NCBI RefSeq assembly: GCF_035207705.1
Contig: NZ_CP128187.1
Location: 620,001-684,000, forward strand
DNA length: 64,000 nucleotides
Direction: 5' to 3'
Source: Maribacter sp. BPC-D8
GTDB taxonomy: Bacteria; Bacteroidota; Bacteroidia; Flavobacteriales; Flavobacteriaceae
Under the pieces are notes generated by a model. That model ran no database searches, was not told the DNA's origin, and saw nothing but the letters and a program-made list of their open reading frames with translations. The position numbers and the translations under genes are program-made. Of this stretch, positions 57,100 through 64,000 are shown piece by piece; within the stretch, counting starts at the first letter, position 1; the number at the start of each line of letters is the position of its first letter.

Positions 57100-59113
57100 C
57101 TTTATACTTTTCGAACCAAGCTAATACACTTGCAATTTTAGCTATTAAATTACTAGGTCTGTTGGCAATACCGTGTCCTGCACCAGGTATACGTACCATA
57201 GCCGTTTCTACACCTTCTAATTTTAAGGCGGTATAAAACTGCTCAGATTCTGCAATTGGTGTTCTATAATCTTCTTCACCAGTAAGCAACATGGTTGGCG
57301 TAGTTACATTGGCAACGTACATTAACGGTGAGCGTCTAAAATAATTTTCTGGATCTTCCCAAGGTTTTTTACCGAACCAGTATTTAGAGAAAAATGCAGC
57401 ACCATCAGCATAAAGAACAAAGCTTGTCCAGTTTATAACTGGTTTGGCAACTACGGCAGCTTTAAATCGGTCTGTTTTTCCTACTATCCAAGCAGTTAGT
57501 ACTCCGCCGCCACTACCACCGGTCACGAAAAGATTATCGGTATCCACATATCCTTTCTCAATAACAGCATCAACACCGCTCATTAAATCATCATAATCAT
57601 GGTTAGGATAGTCATGGTGAATCAAATTACCAAATTCCGCTCCGTAACTCGTACTTCCTCTTGGGTTGCTGTACAAAACCACATAACCAGCAGCGGCGTA
57701 AGCTTGAATTTCTGCACTATACACAGAACCATAGCTGGTAAATGGTCCCCCATGAATTTCAAGAATAAATGGGTATTTTTTGTTCGGGTCAAAGTTTGGC
57801 GGAGTTACTACCCAACCTTGTATTTTTTGTTGGTCAAAAGAAGACTCCCACCAAATCTCTTCGGTCTTGCCTATTTCTCTAAAAGAATATAAATCATCAT
57901 TAACAAAAGTCAATCGTTTAGAACCTTTTTTATCGCCAACCCCTAAATCAGAAGGGTGCTCTGTATTCCCTAAAGTATAGGCGAATTTTGAATTCGTAGA
58001 AACCGTAAAATCACCGGCATTGTATGGTCTACCTAATGACAACCCGCCAAGACCTTCAACAAGAGTAGTTACTTTTCCATCCAACGTAATATGTCCTATT
58101 TTGGTGGCACCTTCCGTATCATATTGAAAATAAAGTCCCTTACCATCATTAGCCCATTGCGCATTGGCAATGTCCCTATCAAAACTGCCAGAAAGTAATT
58201 TTGAGTTGCTGCCATCGGTATTCATTACATAAAGGTTCGTAATCTGGTATCCTTGCAATTTGTCATCATTACCGGTGTAGGCAATCATTTTACCATCAGG
58301 GGAAACTTTAGGAGAACCATCAGGACCATATCTAGATGTTAATGGAGAAACTTTAGCAGTGGCAATCTCCAAGGCATAAACTTCGCTATTTGCAGGTTCA
58401 AATGCCTCATCAGGATTAAAGTTTGCCGAGAAATATAAAGTTCTGTCATTTTTTGCCCAAACAGGTGCACCGTGGTCAAATTTTGTTGTCGTTAATTGTT
58501 TTGGAGTTCCGCCATCAATAGACAATTTAAAAATTTGACTGTGACCGCCTTTTATATAACCTTGACCGTCACCTCTGTAATTTAATTTATCAATATATGT
58601 CGGTGGAGTATTCCATTTTGCGCCTTCAGGCTTTGCAGGTAGTTTTACTATAGATTCTTCAGCTTCTGGTACAAACATAGTAAATGCCAAATAACGATCG
58701 TCATTAGACCAGCTAACAGCGCCTGGTGCTTTTGGTGTATTTGTTAGTGGAGCAATTTCTTTGGTATCCATCCACATCACATAAAGCTTCATCTTTTCAT
58801 CCGTTTGGTTCGATTTATAGATGATTTTTTTACCGTCATGAGACCAACGTGGGTAATAATCGTTTTGGTTGCCGGTAGTTAATGGTCTGTTTTGCGAACC
58901 ATCGTAATTAACCATCCAAAGGTTCGATAAATTTCTGTCCGTCATTATGTCCTTAAAATTTCGAACATAGATGATTTTACTACCATCTGGCGATATCTGA
59001 GGGTCAGATACATATTCCATATTAAAAATATCGGTCAGCTCAAGATTAGAAGAAACCTGTGCAGTTGCAGATACTGTAAACAATAAGAGAAACAGTGTTT
59101 TAATAATTTTCAT
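57089..59113 (-). CDS. S9 family prolyl oligopeptidase-type peptidase
   Basis: A 674-residue exported protein with signal MKIIKTLFLLLFTVSATA. The first 400 residues form a WD40-like/TolB beta-propeller (WSHDGKKIIYKSN, VSWSNDDRYLAFTM). The C-terminal hydrolase has Ser534 in VTGGSGGGVLTAW, Asp in LLTGEEDYRTP and His in IPGAGHGIANRPS. It removes short peptides outside the cytosol. It is translated with the EEP-type gene downstream. Confidence 0.9.
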   Translation of the reverse strand: MKIIKTLFLLLFTVSATAQVSSNLELTDIFNMEYVSDPQISPDGSKIIYVRNFKDIMTDRNLSNLWMVNYDGSQNRPLTTGNQNDYYPRWSHDGKKIIYKSNQTDEKMKLYVMWMDTKEIAPLTNTPKAPGAVSWSNDDRYLAFTMFVPEAEESIVKLPAKPEGAKWNTPPTYIDKLNYRGDGQGYIKGGHSQIFKLSIDGGTPKQLTTTKFDHGAPVWAKNDRTLYFSANFNPDEAFEPANSEVYALEIATAKVSPLTSRYGPDGSPKVSPDGKMIAYTGNDDKLQGYQITNLYVMNTDGSNSKLLSGSFDRDIANAQWANDGKGLYFQYDTEGATKIGHITLDGKVTTLVEGLGGLSLGRPYNAGDFTVSTNSKFAYTLGNTEHPSDLGVGDKKGSKRLTFVNDDLYSFREIGKTEEIWWESSFDQQKIQGWVVTPPNFDPNKKYPFILEIHGGPFTSYGSVYSAEIQAYAAAGYVVLYSNPRGSTSYGAEFGNLIHHDYPNHDYDDLMSGVDAVIEKGYVDTDNLFVTGGSGGGVLTAWIVGKTDRFKAAVVAKPVINWTSFVLYADGAAFFSKYWFGKKPWEDPENYFRRSPLMYVANVTTPTMLLTGEEDYRTPIAESEQFYTALKLEGVETAMVRIPGAGHGIANRPSNLIAKIASVLAWFEKYKDAE

Positions 59114-59405
59114 AGTGTTGAATTTGGTTTGAAATGATGCTATGAAGATAACAATTATGCATAAAAAATGAACGGCTTAAATAGAGAAATGAACAAGTAT
59201 TAACATTCGACTTTTTATTGCTTTTTGTATTTTCACAGTATAGAAGATTAAGACTTCATGCATTAAACGAATTCTGTATTTTTAGTATGGAATATTATTG
59301 ACATGTTTGGCTTTTAGAATCTGTTTAAAAACGTATTATAATTTTATACAGCTATGTAAAGTAAATAGTTTTAATCAATTGATATTCAGTAAACAAAATA
59401 TAAGA

Positions 59406-60389
59406 ATGAAAGTATTATTTATAGGAGGAACAGGAAATATTAGTACGCCAAGTAGTAGATTGGCGGTAGCTAAAGGAATGGATTTATATGTATTGAATAG
59501 GGGGAAAGCTAAAGTTGAGATTGAAGGAGCGCATTCCATTATCGGAGACATTAATAAACCAGAGGAACTTACAGAACTTAAAAAGCATGAGTGGGATGTT
59601 GTCGTTAACTGGATTGCTTTCACTCCCGATGATATTGAGCGCGATATTGATTTGTTCAGAGGTAAGACCAAACAATATATTTTTATTAGCTCGGCATCAT
59701 GTTACCAGACTCCGTTGAGTTATCCGGTGATAACGGAATCTACCCCTTTGTGCAATAATCTGTGGGACTATTCTCAAGGTAAAATTGAGTGTGAAGACCG
59801 ATTACAAAAAGCATATCGTGAAGAAGGATTCCCAATTACCATTGTTCGTCCGTCATTAACATATGACACGGTAATACCTATTGCCATTGGCGGATTCAAT
59901 AAATATAATACCGCAAAGCGAATTTTAGATGGAAAAGAAATTATTATACATGGTGATGGAACTTCGCTATGGACAGTAACCCATTCCGATGATTTTGCAA
60001 AAGGATTTGTTGGGTTACTAGGTTTACAAACTGCAATCGGACATGCCTTTCATATTACATCCGATGAGGTGTTAACTTGGAATATGATTTATAAAATTCT
60101 AGCGGATGCATTAGGAAAAGAAGCAAAAGTAGTACACATAGCATCAGATTTTATTTGTAAAGTAGAACCATCATTCACAGGAACACTATTGGCGGATAAA
60201 GCAGAAAGCGTTTTGTTCGATAATACCAAAATTAAAACCTTCGTACCCGGCTTTAAAGCAACTATTCCTTTTTCTGAAGGAATCAAGAGAACTATTAAGT
60301 GGCTTAAAGAAAATCCGGAACATCAGAATATTGATGCTGAGACAGAAGCAAAGATTGAGAATGTGTTGAAAGTTTATAAGGGGCTGTAG
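59406..60389 (+). CDS. NAD-dependent epimerase/dehydratase
   Basis: A 327-residue protein from MKVLFIGGTGNISTPSSRLAV (ATG 59406; an upstream TTG-type frame to 59298 gives an unlikely N-terminus). GGTGNIS is the dinucleotide-binding loop. YIFISSASCYQTPLSYPVI and IVRPSLTYDTV match extended SDR enzymes. It lacks the usual YxxxK in standard form, so catalysis may differ. It could act on a sugar nucleotide, but neighbours give no clue. Confidence 0.8.
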   Translation: MKVLFIGGTGNISTPSSRLAVAKGMDLYVLNRGKAKVEIEGAHSIIGDINKPEELTELKKHEWDVVVNWIAFTPDDIERDIDLFRGKTKQYIFISSASCYQTPLSYPVITESTPLCNNLWDYSQGKIECEDRLQKAYREEGFPITIVRPSLTYDTVIPIAIGGFNKYNTAKRILDGKEIIIHGDGTSLWTVTHSDDFAKGFVGLLGLQTAIGHAFHITSDEVLTWNMIYKILADALGKEAKVVHIASDFICKVEPSFTGTLLADKAESVLFDNTKIKTFVPGFKATIPFSEGIKRTIKWLKENPEHQNIDAETEAKIENVLKVYKGL

Positions 60390-60402
60390 AGCTTGGGTTT
60401 TA

Positions 60403-61190
60403 ACTTTTAGAGTAATTAAGCATCCGTTTTACCCACCCCTTAATCCCCTCCCAGGAGGGGAGGATTTCGAATTATTTGTGAGACAGGGACGAATTTTGAA
60501 AGTCTATAGTTAACCTATTGATTCTAGTAATAAAGTTTAATTCGAGCACGAGCTATTCCCCTCTAGGGAGGGGATAGGGGTGGGTCTTGTAGGCAGTATT
60601 TCACAAGTAATTCGTAATGCTCCCTGGGAAAAAAACTATTAGAAACTCCCTAGTTTGATTTACCTTTTAGAATAATTCATCATTCGTATTACCCACCCCT
60701 TAATCCCCTCCCAAGAGGGGAAGATTTCGTTTTTGTTTGTGGGTTTCGACCAAATTTTGAAGTCTATAGAGACTCTGTTGATTTCCATAACAAAGTTTAA
60801 TTAAAGCATGAGTTATTCCCCTCTAGGGAGGGACTAGGGGTGGGTCATGTAGGCAGTATTTCGCAAGTAATTCGTAATGCTCCCTGGGAAAAAACTATTA
60901 GAAACTCCCTAGTTTGATTTACCTTTTAGAGTAATTCATCATTCGTATTACCCACCCCTTAATCCCCTCCAAGGAGGGGAGGATTTCGTTTTTGTTTGCG
61001 AGTATGATTTACTCAGAAAGGATTATAATTTACACAATCTATTCCCCTCCAAGGAGGGGAGAATTTCGTTTTTGATTGCGAGTTTGAGTCGTATTTAAAA
61101 GTCTAAAGTTACCTTGTTGACTTTAGTAATAAAGATTAATTAAACCAAGAACTATTCCCCTCTCGGGAGGGGCTAGGGGTGGGTTTTACT
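60403..61190. repeat. Tandem ~260-bp palindrome-bounded repeat
   Basis: No gene lies in 60,390-61,261. Anchors ACCCACCCC occur at 60431, 60691 and 60950 (spacing 260 and 259). Each is followed by TTAATCCCCTCC and, 124 bases later in the first two units, by ATTCCCCTCTAGGGAGGGG and AGGGGTGGGT, which is the inverse of the opening. The third unit has an extra segment of about 79 bases with another ATTCCCCTCC-AAGGAGGGG hairpin at 61042. Each unit is bounded by a ~20-base inverted repeat, so it may be a MITE- or REP-like element. Confidence 0.8.
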
Positions 61191-61261
61191 TGTACTATAG
61201 TTTAATCATTGCATATAAAAATCCAACAAATAATACAGAATTAGTCCGAACCCCTAAGAAT

Positions 61262-61954
61262 CTATGAAATTACCGTACTTGGTATCAATTCTTCCACAAT
61301 TTCGCCATCTTTTAAATACACATAGTACGAATGGTTTTCTTCATTCAAAGAAACAGAAGTATGTACTTCGCCATCAATAAAATGAATAGCAGATCGGTCA
61401 TCGCAGGCATAACCATTAGAAAGTTTACCAGCTTTAATATTTTCAAAATAAAGAGGTCTACGTGAAGTTTCTGAATTGTAATGCGGACAGTGGCTTTTGT
61501 CAATAAACGCCATACCGCCAACAATACTTAATTCTTTTGGTCTAGAATCTGTAGTACCACCATTAAACCAACATAAAGAACCAGCGCTACCACCGCCCAT
61601 AACCACTCCGTTATCATAAGCGTTTTTAAGAGCGATATCAATACCTTGAGCTTTCCATATGGAAAGCATATTTAAGGTATTTCCACCACCAACGATAATA
61701 GCATCCATTCGAGAGATAATCTCCTCGAAAGATTCTTTTTGGTCGTATGAATTAATCCAAACAGATAGTACGTGCGGAGTAACATCTATTTGAGAGCACA
61801 CCTCATAGAAAGAAGCAATATATTGTTCGTCTTCACCGCTAGCAGTAGGTATAAAACACATATTCGGCTTTTCTTTACCAGTGGCTTTAGCTATATAATT
61901 TAAGAATGGTACGGTATGGCGACCGCTGCCATAAATAACCATTTGCTTTTTCAT
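61262..61954 (-). CDS. pepE: Peptidase E (S51)
   Basis: A 230-residue peptidase. MVIYGSGRHTVPFLNYI, CFIPTASGEDEQYIASFYEV and VMGGGSAGSLCWFNGG with the nucleophile Ser123 fit the dipeptidase E/type 1 glutamine amidotransferase fold. GGGNTLNMLSIW carries another conserved block. It cleaves Asp-containing dipeptides in the cytosol. Confidence 0.85.
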   Translation of the reverse strand: MKKQMVIYGSGRHTVPFLNYIAKATGKEKPNMCFIPTASGEDEQYIASFYEVCSQIDVTPHVLSVWINSYDQKESFEEIISRMDAIIVGGGNTLNMLSIWKAQGIDIALKNAYDNGVVMGGGSAGSLCWFNGGTTDSRPKELSIVGGMAFIDKSHCPHYNSETSRRPLYFENIKAGKLSNGYACDDRSAIHFIDGEVHTSVSLNEENHSYYVYLKDGEIVEELIPSTVIS

Positions 61955-61991
61955 AAGGAGATGTATTGTATAAATGAAATTCTAACAGAAG

Positions 61992-63287
61992 CTATTCGCT
62001 TCTGTTAGAGTCATTCCTTTTTTTAGGTTTACTGGTATTTCTATTGTTCTTTCCTCGAAAATTGTTACCACCAGGTCTATTTTTATTTCCTGATTTTCCC
62101 GGACCTCTAGGAGATCTTGCAGGCCTGTCGTCTTTTTCTTCTTCACCATCCTCATCTGTAAACTGATGTTCTGGCATACGTGGTATAGGTTGTTTAATTA
62201 GCTTTTCTATATCACGTAAATAAGCTCTTTCTTCTTTATCGCAGAAGGATATGGCAGTACCACTAGCATTTGCACGACCTGTTCTACCTATTCGGTGAAC
62301 ATAAGTTTCAGAAACATTAGGTAAGTCATAATTTACTACTAATGATAAATCATCAACATCAATACCTCTAGCAGCAATATCAGTGGCTACTAATACTTTA
62401 AGTTTTCCGTCTTTAAAATCACCTAATGCTTTTTGCCTTGCTGTTTGCGATTTGTTACCATGTATTGCAGCAGCTCTTATGCCTGCTTGGTCTAATTTCT
62501 TTACAATCTTATTGGCTCCGTGTTTAGTTCTAGAAAAAACAAGAACAGAATCATTTGGTTGTTTCTCAAGTAAATGAATAAGTAATTTTGGCTTATTCGC
62601 TTTACTAACAAAATATACACCTTGCTCAACTTTCTCTGCGGTGGCTTGTTCAGGTTTAATGGTAACACGTTCAAAATCACCTAGCATTTTTCGAGATAGT
62701 ACAACAATATCTTTTGGCATAGTTGCCGAAAAGAATAGCGACTGTCTTTTAGGAGGTAATTTTGCAATAATTTTTTTAATATCGTGTATGAAACCCATAT
62801 CCAACATTTGGTCGGCTTCATCTAAAACCACATGTTCTAAATCTCTAAAAGAAATAAAACCTTGGTTCATTAAATCTAATAAACGACCGGGAGTAGCAAT
62901 TAAAATATCAACTCCGCCTCTAAGGGCATTTACTTGTTTACCTTGCTTTACGCCGCCGAAAATAACAGTGTTACGTAAGCCAGTGAATTTACCGTAAGCC
63001 GTAAAACTTTCACCAATTTGTATGGCAAGCTCACGAGTAGGTGTAACTACTAAAGCTTTAACCTTACGTTTTGATTGGCTCAAGCTAATACCCTCATACA
63101 ATTGATGTAAAATAGGAATACCAAAAGCAGCTGTTTTACCAGTACCCGTTTGTGCAACACCTAATAGGTCTTTGCCTTTAAGTAGTATAGGAATAGATTG
63201 TTCTTGAATTGGAGTAGGGTGAGTATAACCTTCGGCTTCTAAGGCCTTTAGGATTGGTTCGGCTAGGCCGAGTTCTTTAAATGTCAT
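61992..63287 (-). CDS. rhlE: RhlE-type DEAD-box RNA helicase
   Basis: A 431-residue helicase from [21 protein letters not shown] (63287). Motifs: [11 protein letters not shown] (I), PTRELAIQ (Ia), [13 protein letters not shown] (II), SATMP (III), and [15 protein letters not shown] (VI). A basic, Gly-Asn-Arg-rich tail of about 60 residues follows ([21 protein letters not shown]), usual for RNA binding. It unwinds RNA in ribosome assembly or decay. Confidence 0.9.
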   Translation of the reverse strand: MTFKELGLAEPILKALEAEGYTHPTPIQEQSIPILLKGKDLLGVAQTGTGKTAAFGIPILHQLYEGISLSQSKRKVKALVVTPTRELAIQIGESFTAYGKFTGLRNTVIFGGVKQGKQVNALRGGVDILIATPGRLLDLMNQGFISFRDLEHVVLDEADQMLDMGFIHDIKKIIAKLPPKRQSLFFSATMPKDIVVLSRKMLGDFERVTIKPEQATAEKVEQGVYFVSKANKPKLLIHLLEKQPNDSVLVFSRTKHGANKIVKKLDQAGIRAAAIHGNKSQTARQKALGDFKDGKLKVLVATDIAARGIDVDDLSLVVNYDLPNVSETYVHRIGRTGRANASGTAISFCDKEERAYLRDIEKLIKQPIPRMPEHQFTDEDGEEEKDDRPARSPRGPGKSGNKNRPGGNNFRGKNNRNTSKPKKRNDSNRSE

Positions 63288-63308
63288 AAAAATTTTAATA
63301 AGTTGCAA

Positions 63309-63929
63309 AGGTACGCTTTAATGTGGAAAAAGTAATATGGTGGTTGGTAGTTGGTTTTTAGTATTAAGTATCAGGTGGGAAGTACAAAGTACAAAGTAAG
63401 AAGTAAGAAGTAATAAGTATTAAGTATTAAGTAGGAAGTTAGAATAAAGAAAATAGAGAATAGACTTATTTAGATTAATGCTGGTTGATTGGTGAATGCT
63501 TGTGTTGAGAAGTATGAAGTATGAAGTAATAAGTATTAAGTAAGAAGTTAGAATAGAGAAAATAGAGAATAGATTTATTATGGATGGATGCTTGTTGAGA
63601 GGTTGTGGTGAGAAGTAATAAGTATTAAGTACAAAGTATAAAGCGGGAGGTACGAAGTTGAAAGTAGAAAGTAGAAAAGAGAGAATAGAGTAGAGAGGAA
63701 AGACTTTTGAAAATGAAAATTTAGCAAAGCTAAATTTTTCCAACAGCCAACAGCCAACAGCCAACAGCCAACAGCCAACAGCCAACAGCCAACAGCCAAC
63801 AGCCAACAGCCAACAGCCAACAGCCAACAGCCAACAGCCAACAGCCAACAGCCAACAGCCAACAGCCAACAGCCAACAGCCAACAACCAACAACCAAGTT
63901 GAGCTTGAACTTGATTCTTGCATTTGAAC
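63309..63929. repeat. Composite repeat element 2 with heptamer array
   Basis: No gene is supported here, although the array leaves long open frames on the minus strand. Words of the AAGTATTAAGTA and GTACAAAGTA type are followed by two GAGAATAGACTT-like boxes, the hairpin AATTTAGC-AAA-GCTAAATT (63718-63736), the heptamer array, CAACAACCAACAACC and an AACTTGATTCTTG segment. The order parallels the element at 45.3-45.7 kb. Confidence 0.75.
63740..63879. repeat. Heptamer array CCAACAG x20
   Basis: Twenty tandem copies of CCAACAG. The unit differs by one base from CCAAAAG, the array unit in element 1 read in the same phase. In the minus strand it would read LLAVGCW repeats, but I regard that as an accident of the 21-base period. 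Confidence 0.9.
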
Positions 63930-64000
63930 TTACAACCCCGCCATAGCAGCTTCGGCACATCGTTCTCCGTCCATAGCGGCAGAAACGATACCACCAGCAT
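63930..64000 (-). CDS. C-terminus of COG2509-type FAD oxidoreductase (partial)
   Basis: The frame on the minus strand reads AGGIVSAAMDGERCAEAAMAGL then TAA at 63930-63932. This matches the end of FAD-dependent dehydrogenases of the COG2509 type, whose C-terminus has GEGAGYAGGIxSAAxDG. The rest lies beyond the window. The composite repeat starts right behind its stop. Confidence 0.7.
   Translation of the reverse strand, partial: AGGIVSAAMDGERCAEAAMAGL

Noticed and set aside
63420..64000. Long open frames on the minus strand reading LLAVGCW repeats
   Set aside because: They come from the 7-base tandem array, whose 21-base period avoids stops; three overlapping frames look alike and none has a credible start.

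Overview
The window looks like chromosomal DNA of a marine flavobacterium (Bacteroidota, Flavobacteriaceae, perhaps near Maribacter or Zobellia). The base composition is AT-rich, many genes carry Bacteroidota-style signal peptides or lipoboxes, and several families are typical of that group: BspA/DUF285 lipoproteins, GIN/DUF2807 and PspC proteins behind a PadR regulator, DKNYY and WG repeats, and a sulfatase next to a GH2 galactosidase. The genus is inference.

Bases 1-26,200 are accessory. At 287-2,490 lies a short array of single-gene units separated by roughly 200-base structured repeats. In three consecutive units the first ~15 bases after a conserved GTT are the reverse complement of the bases just after the gene's stop codon, as expected for integron-type gene cassettes. 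No integrase is visible and the core sites do not fit the classical GTTRRRY consensus, so this may be an undescribed cassette system. Damaged or isolated copies of the repeat occur at 8.77, 13.46 and 17.01 kb. Around them lie exported LRR, ankyrin and WG proteins, an IS3-family element with a broken orfA, a chromosomal S74-chaperone adhesin, a BspA-like lipoprotein, and single-domain proteins of families that often act as toxin immunity factors (SUKH, DUF1963, DUF4259, DUF2314-ankyrin). A divergent azoreductase/HxlR pair shares a perfect 38-base palindrome.

Bases 26,300-35,600 hold an M20 amidohydrolase, then a co-directional set of sulfatase, beta-galactosidase and formylglycine-generating-type enzyme, which suggests degradation of sulfated galactans. 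A LytTR response regulator and thioredoxin reductase follow.

Bases 35,600-64,000 are mostly ordinary chromosome: an aminotransferase/dipeptide epimerase pair, the PadR-PspC envelope locus with a GIN lipoprotein downstream, hotdog and AIM24-like proteins, an M81 peptidase, NudK, MsrA, PBP4, OxyR, DoxX, PaiB-like and S9 peptidase genes, an epimerase, peptidase E and an RhlE-type helicase. The last 71 bases are the C-terminus of a COG2509-type flavoprotein. This half also has two related composite elements with heptamer arrays (18 and 20 units) and a ~260-base tandem palindromic repeat at 60.4-61.2 kb.
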